DNA of 64,000 bases, taken from positions 1 to 64,000 of the forward strand of contig JAEPOM010000016.1 in the NCBI GenBank assembly GCA_017642885.1. Reading direction: 5' to 3'. The DNA is from Henriciella sp. (lineage in GTDB: Bacteria; Pseudomonadota; Alphaproteobacteria; Caulobacterales; Hyphomonadaceae). This document shows positions 17,613 to 25,207 of the stretch, piece after piece; the stretch's first letter is position 1; each line of letters opens with the position of its first letter. The position numbers and the translations under genes are program-made. Below the pieces are notes generated by a model that was not told the origin of the DNA, ran no database searches, and saw nothing but the letters and a program-made list of their open reading frames with translations.

Positions 17613-18311
17613 CTAGTATTCAAATATGGTGGCGCCGTCGTCCGATCCTATGATCACAGTCCGCGCCAGATTGATAAACAATCCGTGTTCGACCACGCCT
17701 GGAATGTTGGACAGCAAGGCTGAAGCGAGGGGTGCTTCAGGTATGGCGCCGCATGAACAGTCGAGAATGAAGTTTCCGCCGTCCGTAACGATGGGTTTGT
17801 TTCCAGGACCGGTGCGCACATTGATCATCGGTTTCAGTACGCCAGCCTTCTTCAGCGCATCATAAACTTTCTTGGCGGTGATCGTGTAGCCGAAGGGTGT
17901 CACTTCGACGGGCAAGGGAAACTGCCCCAACATCTCGACGCTCTTCGAACTGTCCGCGATCACGATCATCAGATCGCTCGCATTGGCGATGATTTTTTCG
18001 CGGAGTAACGCAGCGCCGCCGCCTTTGATCAACTGCGCATGTTCGTCGACTTCATCGGCGCCATCGACCGTCAGGTGAATTCGATCGACCTGCTCGACAT
18101 CAACAAGAGGCACACCAAGCGACTCCGCAAGACGCCGCGTCTGCTCACTGGTCGGCACGCCGCGAACCACCAAGCCCTCGGCGATTTCCTCGGCTAGGTA
18201 CTCAACAAAGAACTTAGCCGTCGACCCCGTACCGAGCCCAATCGTCATTCCGTCTTCGACAAAATCCATAGCCGCTTGAGCCGCGTTTTCTTTTTCTAGC
18301 TCATTTGCCAA
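17613..18311 (-). CDS. rpiA: ribose-5-phosphate isomerase A
   Basis: A 232-residue enzyme that interconverts ribose 5-phosphate and ribulose 5-phosphate. Family motifs are clear: MTIGLGTGSTAKFFVEYL, the substrate loop TSEQTRRLAESLG, DGADEVDEHAQLIKGGGAAL with the active-site Asp-Gly-Ala-Asp, and VEVTPFGY. The start is TTG 18311, with GGAGG 6 nt upstream inside the end of glmU's 3' region. It lies 12 nt downstream of glmU and 62 nt upstream of gor. It completes the non-oxidative route from xylulose 5-phosphate. Confidence 0.95.
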   Translation of the reverse strand: MANELEKENAAQAAMDFVEDGMTIGLGTGSTAKFFVEYLAEEIAEGLVVRGVPTSEQTRRLAESLGVPLVDVEQVDRIHLTVDGADEVDEHAQLIKGGGAALLREKIIANASDLMIVIADSSKSVEMLGQFPLPVEVTPFGYTITAKKVYDALKKAGVLKPMINVRTGPGNKPIVTDGGNFILDCSCGAIPEAPLASALLSNIPGVVEHGLFINLARTVIIGSDDGATIFEY

Positions 18312-18323
18312 ATTCAGCCTCCA

Positions 18324-19668
18324 TCAGCCCTTTTTTCTAGCGGCCTTTATCTCCGCCATCTTATCTCGGAACGCCGTCGCCCAGCCGGCCTTTTGCATCT
18401 GCCGACCGCGCGCCACAGCCAGGGCATTCGCTTCGACATCTTTGGTGATCACAGACCCGGATCCGACAAAGGCGCCATCGCCAATGGCCACGGGCGCCAC
18501 AAGCGCCGAGTTCGAGCCGATAAAGGCATCCTTGCCGACTGTGGTTTTGTGTTTCAGGAACCCGTCATAATTGCAGAAGATCGTCCCGGCACCGATATTC
18601 GCGCCCGCTCCAATCTCGCCATCGCCCAGATAGGATAGATGGCTTGCCTGGGCACCCGCCCCCATTTTGGTGTTCTTGACCTCGACAAAGTTTCCGATCT
18701 TTACGTTCGATTCAAGCTCCGCGCCGGGGCGCAGCCTGACGAAGGGCCCGATGACGCTCTCCGCGCCGACAACAGCCCCTTCCAGGTGCGAGAAAGCGCG
18801 GATCCGAGCACCGCTTTTCACGGTCACTCCGGGAGCGAATACAACATTAGGTTCGATGACCGCATCGGTCTCGATTTCCGTGTCGTAGCTGAAATACACG
18901 GTTTCTGGTGCGGTCATCGTGACGCCAGACGCCAATACCTGCGACCGGGTGCGGGCCTGGAATGCCGCTTCCGCATTAGCCAGCTGGGCGCGCGTATTTA
19001 TCCCCATCACCTGCGCTTCATCGCAGCTGACCGTCCGGCAAATACCGCCCGCTTCACGCGCCAGTTCGACAATGTCCGTGAGGTAATACTCACCCTTGAT
19101 ATTATCGTTCGTCACTTTGCTGAGCAGATCGAACATGATCTTTGACGGCGCCGCGATCACACCGGAATTGCAGAACGAAACAGCGAGCTGCTCGGGCTTC
19201 GACAATGGCTTCGAGATTGCCGGCTGCATCGGTGATCAATCGTCCATAAGCGCCTGGGTCAGCGGCTTCAAATCCAAGGACGCCGACAGTGGCGCCTGCG
19301 CTGACTTCGGCAAAGAGGCCTTCAAGGGTTTCGGTTTCGATCAATGGTACGTCACCGCACAGGACGACAAGCTCACCTTCAAAATCGCTGAGCGCTTGCT
19401 GTGCCGTCAGGACGGCGTGCCCGGTTCCACGCGGAGGATCCTGGATCGTGACCGCGCTCGGCCCAAGCAAATCGACAACATGGTCCCGAACAGCCTCGCC
19501 CGCAGGCGAACACACGACCAAAATACGATCACATCCAACCGATTGCGCGAGCGCGATTGACCAATCGATCATTGGGCGTCCGCCAACCGGATGCAAAACT
19601 TTGGGAAGAGCAGATTGCATGCGCGTTCCCTGCCCCGCCGCCAAGATCACTGCCGCACGATTTGCCAT
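18324..19668 (-). pseudogene. glmU: bifunctional GlmU, frameshifted in this sequence
   Basis: GlmU makes UDP-N-acetylglucosamine: an N-terminal uridylyltransferase and a C-terminal left-handed beta-helix acetyltransferase. The N-terminal part starts at 19668 with the nucleotidyltransferase loop LAAGQGTRMQSALPKVLHP, GTGHAV and CGDVPLI, but its frame runs off into nonsense after residue 158 and stops at 19102. The remainder continues in another frame from about 19190 ([17 protein letters not shown]) through the hexapeptide repeats to 18324. Family members read roughly EA-KDAS-PEQ at the junction, so loss of about 11-14 nt near 19190-19204 would explain the break. GlmU is normally essential, so an assembly or sequencing error is the likely cause. 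Without the shift the protein would be about 450 residues, the normal length. Confidence 0.85.
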
Positions 19669-19973
19669 CGCAAAGTTCCCTCGTGAACGTTCTGGGACTG
19701 GACTAGAGCAAGATCTGAGTCGTTGCGAGCCCTATTGTGCCCGTCCGGGTGCAGATTCGATTAGGTCTTTTGGGAAACACTCCCGAATGCGGTTTTGGGG
19801 AATGTTTTTTAGTCTCCAGACACACGAAAGGGCAGCTCGCGATGCGAAGCTGCCCTTCCTGTCCGTGTCACCAGGGTGTGGCACTCTCCTGCCACCCCCA
19901 ATGTGACCGCCCGAATACATCTGATTCGCGGCGCGGTAATCGGTGAGCTCTCTCCAAAGCTCACCATCCAGAC
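19669..19973. ncRNA. 305-bp gap with nested inverted repeats (possible structured RNA)
   Basis: No convincing gene. AAGGGCAGCT (19828-19837) and AGCTGCCCTT (19848-19857) form a perfect 10-bp hairpin, extended by an outer 5-bp pairing (19822-19826 with 19864-19868). A second hairpin GGTGAGCT-N8-AGCTCACC lies at 19942-19965. A third, CCAGAC-tta-GTCTGG at 19968-19982, surrounds the stop codon of the next gene. None has a proper U-tract, so they are poor intrinsic terminators. They could be 3'-UTR structure of the small gene at 19974 or a small RNA. An A/T-rich stretch (19795-19811) with six T lies beside them. Confidence 0.3.
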
Positions 19974-20198
19974 TTAGTCTGGACGATACTCATTGCGAAC
20001 TTCGTTCACATTCACGATCTTACGGCGAGGCATGCCGTTGACCATGTTGCTGCGCACATCGGTACGTGCACTGCGCATTGCAGGGACGAATCCAGCATCC
20101 ACAAGGTCGACTTCGACATCGTAGCCACGCTCGGACCAATACTCAGCAATTTTGTCTTTCAGACGGCGAGCGCCGTCGTTGTTACACCAGTCTTTCAT
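19974..20198 (-). CDS. small protein, 74 residues, unknown function
   Basis: It begins MKDWCNNDGARRLKDKIAEYW and continues with a central AGFVPAMRSARTDVRSNMVN segment, ending in a charged tail. No signal peptide or membrane segment. Codon use and the regular amphipathic helix at the N-terminus support a real gene. ATG 20198 is preferred over one at 20216 because GAGAGTGAG lies just upstream. From memory, short alphaproteobacterial proteins with a similar N-terminus exist as conserved hypotheticals, but I cannot confirm this. It stands alone between the glmU leader and a long non-coding gap. Confidence 0.65.
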   Translation of the reverse strand: MKDWCNNDGARRLKDKIAEYWSERGYDVEVDLVDAGFVPAMRSARTDVRSNMVNGMPRRKIVNVNEVRNEYRPD

Positions 20199-20775
20199 TG
20201 TTCTCACTCTCTGCATCTTGGTCGTTGCCCGCAGATATTTTCGGCAACTGTTAAAAGATGTCCTTCACTGCATTTCGGGGCTTGCTGCCCGCTCTAAGCG
20301 CTTCCTAGATGCCTGTTATAAATCTTACATACAAGGTCTTTTTTGGATGAACTTTCGATAAGGAAACTCGATGAACAGCCGTTCATAATGAACAGATGTT
20401 CATCGCATGAACCGTTAACATCCAGCTTTCACAAAAGTGTCGAAAATCCAATAATTGCCTTGATTTATAGCACACCGCACGAAGGCTTCCCTAGTTAACG
20501 GCAGCTTTCACACTGGTTGCGAACACAACCAATATTCCAAATACGCATAGCAGCCATGCTCTTTTGGGGTATCTGTTTTTTGCGATATGACAGCGCTCGC
20601 CATTTTTTCGCATTGGATTCGTCGACGTCAGCACCATTTTCGCTCACGAAAAGAATCAATTCAGAAACAAACATTCGAGGCATTAGATACATTCTCGCCA
20701 TCGAACGCGGAAATTGAGTGTTACTTACGCAATCAGGGGCTGGACCCGTGTCTCAAATAGTCCAAATAGACCAAC
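20199..20775. other. 577-bp low-GC gap with repeated sequence modules
   Basis: No supported gene; it is visibly richer in A/T than its surroundings. Contents: a palindrome array of ATGAAC/GTTCAT at 20371-20412 (separate entry), and a direct repeat of GTTAAC-N2-3-CAGCTTTCACA at 20414-20433 and 20494-20512, 80 nt apart. A 68-codon minus-strand frame at 20495-20701 has no ribosome-binding site and atypical composition. The gap must hold the promoters for the small gene at 20198 and the flavin reductase at 20776. Confidence 0.5.
20371..20412. promoter_or_regulatory. array of ATGAAC-N4-GTTCAT palindromes (possible operator cluster)
   Basis: ATGAAC-agcc-GTTCAT at 20371-20386 is followed after one base by ATGAAC-agat-GTTCAT at 20388-20403, and a further half-site ATGAAC at 20407-20412. 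Another half-site is at 20347-20352. The two full palindromes are 17 bp apart centre to centre, which suits two dimers on nearly the same helical face. The form resembles TetR-type operators. It lies 173 nt upstream of the small gene at 20198 and 364 nt upstream of the flavin reductase. Confidence 0.5.
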
Positions 20776-21264
20776 ATGAGTTTTGACCTCCGCACCTTCC
20801 GCGAGACGCTCGGACTGTTTGTTACGGGCGTGACCATCATCACTACACGTGACGATCGCGGTGACCCAGTTGGCATCACTGCGAATTCCTTCAACTCCGT
20901 CTCGCTCGATCCACCTCTCATTCTCTGGTCAGTGGGACAGAAGGCGCTCAGCTTAAACGCCTTTTCTGACGCTGAAGCTTTTGCCGTGCATATCCTGCGG
21001 GACGATCAGGCTGACCTGTCGCAAAGGTTTGCTACATCCGGAACAGATAAGTTTCGCCAGCTCGCCGTAGAACCCGGCCTGGGCGGCGTGCCTCTGCTGC
21101 CAGATTGCGCCGCACGCCTGGAGTGCTCTTTGTTCGCTAAATATCCCGCCGGCGATCACTTACTCTTCATCGCCAAAGTGGAGCGTCTCTCATCAGACCC
21201 GTCCTCGATGCCGCTGGTTTATCATGGCGGTCGCTATGCGGAGCTCTCCGACAAGCCGAATTAG
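20776..21264 (+). CDS. flavin reductase (FMN/FAD-binding split-barrel)
   Basis: A 162-residue NAD(P)H:flavin oxidoreductase-like protein. Family features: FRETLGLFVTGVTIITTRDD at the N-terminus, the flavin-binding GITANSFNSVSLDPPLILWS, and LPDCAARLECSLFAKYPAGDH containing the conserved Cys/His strand. Such reductases supply reduced flavin to two-component monooxygenases and halogenases. No monooxygenase partner is adjacent. The four halogenase-family proteins at 3.2-9.3 kb need a reduced-flavin source, so this gene is a possible but unlinked partner. It follows a 577-bp gap and stands alone. Confidence 0.88.
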   Translation: MSFDLRTFRETLGLFVTGVTIITTRDDRGDPVGITANSFNSVSLDPPLILWSVGQKALSLNAFSDAEAFAVHILRDDQADLSQRFATSGTDKFRQLAVEPGLGGVPLLPDCAARLECSLFAKYPAGDHLLFIAKVERLSSDPSSMPLVYHGGRYAELSDKPN

Positions 21265-21407
21265 CCTCCTAAAACATGGTTAACGAAGCAAAACAGAATT
21301 TCGTATGCTTTTAGCGGAATATAAGAATTTTTCTGAGACATTGGGAACATGAGGTCAAAAGGCCCGTACGGCGGCAATCACGCTGCCATCCAATGGAGAT
21401 GAAAATA

Positions 21408-22235
21408 ATGAGCTTTCGCAAACTGCTTCTGGCAGGTGCCGCACTTGCGGCCAGTACTGCCGCTGTCGCCACTCCGGCACATGCCTCGATCATTGACCGC
21501 CCGCACTTTAAAGTGCTCGGCGTTGTGATTGTCTGGGCAGCTGACGAGACGAATGGCAACACGCCAATCGCAACAGACTTCATCATTGATGACAGCGTTG
21601 GTGGCACTGCTTCTAACGATACAGACCTGATTGGCGGAGCCGCTCTTGACGGTCGAACTGTGGTCACTGGTTCTTTGACACCAACTAAAGACTCCACGTC
21701 TACCGCCGCTCTTGGCGACATCCTGACAATCGACAATGATGGTGACGCGACGAATGGCGTGACGCAGTCGGTCGATACAGGCACGCCAACATCTTTTGGC
21801 GCTTTTGATGTCACAGGTGAGTCGCTGTCTGGCGATCTGACACACAATTCAAGCTTCTTCGTTGCTTCGAACACAGGCTTCAACATCAATGGCGCCGCGA
21901 CGCCACTGACTGAATCTGGTGATTTCGACATGACCGATATCAGCTTCTCTATGGGCGTCACTGTCGCAGGTACGGCTGCCAATGACGGCATCGACTTTGG
22001 TGGCAACGCTCAGGACCCAGGTGGTTCGTTCGGCACGTTCGCTAATCTCGGCGCGATGACCGGAGCAACTCCTGTCTATACAGGTAACCTGCGCACGGCG
22101 GCATCTGCTGGCTCGATCACCGCTCAGTCTGTTCGCTTTGACGCGACTTATGAGCTGGGCACAACCGGATACGACCTGTCTATGGGTGCCGGTGAAGTCG
22201 AAGCAGAAGTCGTTTACACGGTCTACGTCCCGTAA
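21408..22235 (+). CDS. secreted acidic Thr/Gly/Asp-rich protein, unknown function
   Basis: A 275-residue protein with a signal peptide (MSFRKLLLAGAALAASTAAV, cleavage near PAHA). The mature part is rich in Thr, Gly, Asp and Asn, has no Cys, and consists of predicted beta-strands separated by short acidic turns such as DNDGDATNG. It ends in alternating hydrophobics (EAEVVYTVYVP), in the style of surface, pilin-like or S-layer-associated proteins. GGAG lies 9 nt before ATG 21408; an in-frame ATG at 21393 precedes that motif. A strong terminator follows, so it is a single-gene unit. I do not recognise the family. Confidence 0.75.
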   Translation: MSFRKLLLAGAALAASTAAVATPAHASIIDRPHFKVLGVVIVWAADETNGNTPIATDFIIDDSVGGTASNDTDLIGGAALDGRTVVTGSLTPTKDSTSTAALGDILTIDNDGDATNGVTQSVDTGTPTSFGAFDVTGESLSGDLTHNSSFFVASNTGFNINGAATPLTESGDFDMTDISFSMGVTVAGTAANDGIDFGGNAQDPGGSFGTFANLGAMTGATPVYTGNLRTAASAGSITAQSVRFDATYELGTTGYDLSMGAGEVEAEVVYTVYVP

Positions 22236-22272
22236 GCGACGACACCGACCTTCTCGAGCCATCGAGCAAAAG

Positions 22273-22305
22273 CGCTCAGCCCTGTTCGTCAGGGCTGAGC
22301 GTTTC
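22273..22305 (+). terminator. rho-independent terminator after the secreted protein gene
   Basis: CGCTCAGCCCT (22273-22283) pairs perfectly with AGGGCTGAGCG (22291-22301) across a 7-nt loop, followed by TTTCTGT. The U-tract is short but the stem is long and GC-rich. Confidence 0.82.
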
Positions 22306-22354
22306 TGTATCGGCCTCTATGCGCCGCCTGCAATCACCGCTACATAACGGCGCC

Positions 22355-23068
22355 ATGAAAGCGATCCTGCGAAGTGCATTTGTCGCCAGTCTTCTGGGCT
22401 GGTTGATTTGGGCCTACATGGCCTTGTGCAACCGCACCATTCGTTGGACCGTTGAGGGAGACGAAGAAGCCCTGAAGGTCTGGTTAGAAAACCCAGGCAT
22501 CATCATCGCAGCCTGGCACTCAACTATCTTATTGTTGCCGTCGGGGTGGAACCGGATCATCCAGAAGTGGCCAGGGCAAAAAACTCGGTCCGCCATGTTG
22601 ATTTCACTGTCCAAAGACGGCGAACCGGTTGCCAAGGCGATCAAGCATCTCGGACTCGAAGCGGTACGAGGATCATCGACGCACAAGCGCAAGAAACGCG
22701 ACAAAGGCGGAATGAAAGCGCTCGCAGAAGCATTGCGCATCCTCAAGAATGGGGGCGGCATTTGCATCACGCCTGATGGACCGCGTGGCCCAGCCGAAAT
22801 TGCTCAGAATGGCCCGATCATCATGGCGCAACGTACAAGCGCTCCGATTCTTCCTTATGCAATTGTCTCCGCCCCTCGACGGCGCCTCAACACCTGGGAT
22901 GGATTTCGCATCCCTTATCCCTTCACACGCGGGGCGTTGGTTTTCGGCGAAGCGGTGTTTCCGAATGAGACCGACGATCGCGAAACGCTTCGCCAGCGAC
23001 TTGAAGACAATCTGAACACGGCAATGGCCCGCGCCGAAAGCATCGCGCAAAAAAAAGGCCGTTCATAA
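22355..23068 (+). CDS. DUF374 lysophospholipid acyltransferase-family protein
   Basis: A 237-residue protein with an N-terminal membrane helix (SAFVASLLGWLIWAYMAL) and the DUF374 signatures: IIIAAWHSTILLLP, AMLISLSKDGEPVAKAIKHL, GGICITPDGPRGP and APILPYAIVSA. The family belongs to the glycerolipid/lipid A acyltransferase superfamily and probably acylates a lipid on the cytoplasmic face of the membrane. ATG 22355 gives the canonical N-terminus; an ATG at 22319 adds 12 residues. The stop codon lies inside the loop of a terminator serving the opposite strand. Confidence 0.85.
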   Translation: MKAILRSAFVASLLGWLIWAYMALCNRTIRWTVEGDEEALKVWLENPGIIIAAWHSTILLLPSGWNRIIQKWPGQKTRSAMLISLSKDGEPVAKAIKHLGLEAVRGSSTHKRKKRDKGGMKALAEALRILKNGGGICITPDGPRGPAEIAQNGPIIMAQRTSAPILPYAIVSAPRRRLNTWDGFRIPYPFTRGALVFGEAVFPNETDDRETLRQRLEDNLNTAMARAESIAQKKGRS

Positions 23069-23076
23069 GAACGGCC
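23049..23076 (-). terminator. minus-strand rho-independent terminator inside the end of the DUF374 gene
   Basis: Read on the minus strand, GGCCGTTC-ttat-GAACGGCC (23076-23057) is followed by eight T (23056-23049). It ends transcription arriving from the 38-residue gene and the histidine phosphatase, and overlaps the last codons of the plus-strand DUF374 gene. The hairpin may also act on the plus strand, though the downstream AAGG there gives no U-tract. Confidence 0.85.
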
Positions 23077-23080
23077 AAGG

Positions 23081-23197
23081 TCAAGCAAGAAGGACGTCGT
23101 CGGACCGTCTGAAACCAGACGGGAACTCCGTCGACATCACCTGTATAGTCGAACCAACATGAACGCAGTCGGAGCCGTTTCTGTAGGTTCCGTTCAT
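23081..23197 (-). CDS. probable 38-residue small protein
   Basis: A short open frame runs from ATG 23197 to TGA 23081 on the minus strand. It encodes MNGTYRNGSDCVHVGSTIQV followed by MSTEFPSGFRRSDDVLLA. A GGGCG stretch lies upstream of the ATG, and a strong U-tailed terminator begins only 4 nt after the stop. It starts 35 nt downstream of the histidine phosphatase stop. The position between gene end and terminator argues for real coding or for an RNA element of that size. I do not recognise the sequence. It also contains a short inverted repeat (CCGTCTG-aaac-CAGACGG at 23105-23122). Confidence 0.45.
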   Translation of the reverse strand: MNGTYRNGSDCVHVGSTIQVMSTEFPSGFRRSDDVLLA

Positions 23198-23232
23198 TTT
23201 CGCGCCCGGTTTCTGCCTTAGTTGGAACTGGT

Positions 23233-23967
23233 TCAGGCTTCGGCGCGGGTAAAAATTGCCTCGAGCGAGCGCAAATTCATTCCATTTTTCAGATAGTTAG
23301 CGGGGGTCAGATTAACCGCCTTGATCATCGCGCGCTCGATACGCGTGTTTCCAACTTCATCCGGCACCAGATCGAAATCGATAATATTAATGCAGCCGGT
23401 ATCCTGTTCGAAGCCAGCGCTAGATCCGAGCGGCGCTCCAATTGCCCAGGCCAGAATCATTCGATTGACGACCTCGTGCGCCACTAAAAGCGCAGACGCC
23501 CAACCTGGACGAGAGAGCAGGCCTTTCAGTCCATCCTCGATCCGCTCCATGGCATCGGAGAATTTCTCACCGCCATCCAGAAACGTCGCGCCCGGTTTTC
23601 CGGCCTGCTCGAACTGGAACGTCATCGTTGCTGCAAGGTGCTCTGCGGACTTGAAATCAATATACTGACCAGACCGCAGCTCCTGAAACCGGGATTCCTT
23701 TTCAAGCTCCGGCGTCTCTAGTTCGTGTTCCGATAGCACAATCTCGGCAGTCTCCTGCGTTCGGCGCAGACCCGTATGGAAGGCCGCGTCGAGTGAAACT
23801 TCCGACAGCGCAATGCCCGCTGCGCGCGCTTCGTCACGCCCTCGCTCGGTGAGATAAGCAATCGTCGGATCCTGAGCCGCGCGAACTTCTGGCGACGTAT
23901 AGTCGACAAAACCGTGTCGCATCAGATAGATCCGCCGTCGTCCGGTGGTGCCGGGAAGTGCGCCCAT
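23233..23967 (-). CDS. histidine phosphatase family protein
   Basis: A 244-residue member of the phosphoglycerate-mutase-like histidine phosphatase superfamily. The catalytic motif LMRHGFVD (15-22) carries the phospho-accepting His. A second conserved arginine/His region appears as HTGLRRTQETAEI and LLVAHEVVNRM. Substrates in this family range from sugar phosphates to phosphoproteins, so the exact reaction cannot be told. GGAG lies 6 nt before ATG 23967. It lies 36 nt downstream of the CoA enzyme gene on the same strand order break (that gene ends at 24004), so the two probably form one transcript. Confidence 0.85.
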   Translation of the reverse strand: MGALPGTTGRRRIYLMRHGFVDYTSPEVRAAQDPTIAYLTERGRDEARAAGIALSEVSLDAAFHTGLRRTQETAEIVLSEHELETPELEKESRFQELRSGQYIDFKSAEHLAATMTFQFEQAGKPGATFLDGGEKFSDAMERIEDGLKGLLSRPGWASALLVAHEVVNRMILAWAIGAPLGSSAGFEQDTGCINIIDFDLVPDEVGNTRIERAMIKAVNLTPANYLKNGMNLRSLEAIFTRAEA

Positions 23968-24003
23968 TCATGTCTCCGCTCAATAAGGTTCAGGAGGCGG
24001 GTT

Positions 24004-25098
24004 TTAAGCGATTCCCCAGTCTTTGAGCACCTCTTCCTGATGCTGCCCGATTCCGGCGGGTTTGCCCTGAATGGCACCCGGCGTTTTTGAAAAGCGCGGC
24101 GCAGGGCCCGGCTGGACGACTCCGTCAATCGTCTCAAACGTTCCGCGATCCGTATTGTGCTTGTACTCTGGTGCTTCAGACATGGAGAGAACAGGGGCGA
24201 AGCAGATATCCGTGCCTTCCATGATCTCGCACCACTCATCGCGTGTTTTGGTTTTCATCACCGCCATAAGTTTTGCCTTTAAATCCGGCCACTTGGAGCG
24301 ATCCATCTGAGCCTGGAAGTCAGGATCTGTGAGACCCGCCTTTTCAACCAACAATGCGTAGAATTGCGGCTCGATCGAACCAATCGAGACCCATTTCCCG
24401 TCTGCACACTCATACGTGTCGTAGAAATGAGCGCCGCCATCCAGTAGGTTGGCTTCGCGATCATCGGTCCAGATACCCATGGCGCGCATGCCGTAAAACA
24501 TGGTTGCAAGGGACGCTGCCCCATCTGACATAGCACAATCAATCACTTGTCCGCCGCCGCCATTCTTTACGCTGATGATGCCTGCCAACAGCCCCATCGC
24601 CAGATACAACGCGCCGCCACCATAATCGCCAATCAGGTTCAGAGGTGGGCGCGGGCGACCATCTCCATCCCCCATCGCATGCAGTGCACCCGTAATTGCA
24701 ATATAATTGAGGTCATGCCCCGCTGAGTGTGAAAGCGCGCCATGCTGCCCCCATCCGGTCATGCGCCCGTAAACAAGCTTTGGATTGCGCGCCAGGACCT
24801 CATCTGGACCGAGACCATTGCGTTCCATGACACCAGGACGAAATCCTTCAATCAGGCCATCGGCTTGTTCCAGTAGCTTGAATGCGGTTTCGCGATCCGC
24901 ATCGTCTTTCAGATTGAGCGCGATCGAGCGACGGCCGCGACTCATAACGTCTGCCGGATTGCCGGGTCGATTCGAGCCCGCCCGATCGATTCGCACGACA
25001 TCTGCTCCCATGTCGCTGAGCAACATCCCGCAAAACGGACCAGGACCGATCCCTGCAAATTCGACAATTTTTACGCCATCCAATGGACCTTGCGCCAT
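24004..25098 (-). CDS. alpha-methylacyl-CoA racemase / CaiB-family CoA enzyme
   Basis: A 364-residue class III CoA-transferase-family protein. The N-terminus [20 protein letters not shown] and [20 protein letters not shown] are family hallmarks. [11 protein letters not shown] and [15 protein letters not shown] match the His and Asp catalytic pair of alpha-methylacyl-CoA racemase, which epimerises 2-methylacyl-CoA for branched-chain lipid breakdown. GGGAGA lies before ATG 25098. It is the first gene of a short run with the histidine phosphatase and diverges from the gene at 25208. Racemase is favoured over CoA-transferase on the motifs. Confidence 0.88.
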   Translation of the reverse strand: MAQGPLDGVKIVEFAGIGPGPFCGMLLSDMGADVVRIDRAGSNRPGNPADVMSRGRRSIALNLKDDADRETAFKLLEQADGLIEGFRPGVMERNGLGPDEVLARNPKLVYGRMTGWGQHGALSHSAGHDLNYIAITGALHAMGDGDGRPRPPLNLIGDYGGGALYLAMGLLAGIISVKNGGGGQVIDCAMSDGAASLATMFYGMRAMGIWTDDREANLLDGGAHFYDTYECADGKWVSIGSIEPQFYALLVEKAGLTDPDFQAQMDRSKWPDLKAKLMAVMKTKTRDEWCEIMEGTDICFAPVLSMSEAPEYKHNTDRGTFETIDGVVQPGPAPRFSKTPGAIQGKPAGIGQHQEEVLKDWGIA

Positions 25099-25207
25099 CG
25101 TTCTCTCCCTATTGTGCGGGCTAAATAACCACTCAGATCAACCAGACCTTAAGACTCAAGGGCGCAAAGGAAAGGCATGACGCAACGTCGACTCGAGGGC
25201 GAACAAA

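Noticed and set aside
20371-20412. LexA (SOS) box interpretation of the GTTC/GAAC repeats
   Set aside because: The alphaproteobacterial LexA site is GTTC-N7-GTTC; here the same-orientation repeats are 17 nt apart, which does not fit.
20495-20701. 68-codon minus-strand frame in the low-GC gap
   Set aside because: No ribosome-binding site, odd composition (many Met, Cys, Trp) and direct repeats running through it; looks like chance.
21349-21402. 17-codon frame just before the secreted-protein gene, a possible leader peptide
   Set aside because: No Shine-Dalgarno sequence and no run of regulatory codons; only its stop overlaps the next ribosome-binding site.
23077-23232. tRNA, SRP RNA or other known RNA in the spacer
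   Set aside because: No cloverleaf, T-loop consensus or SRP core found; a small coding frame explains it better.
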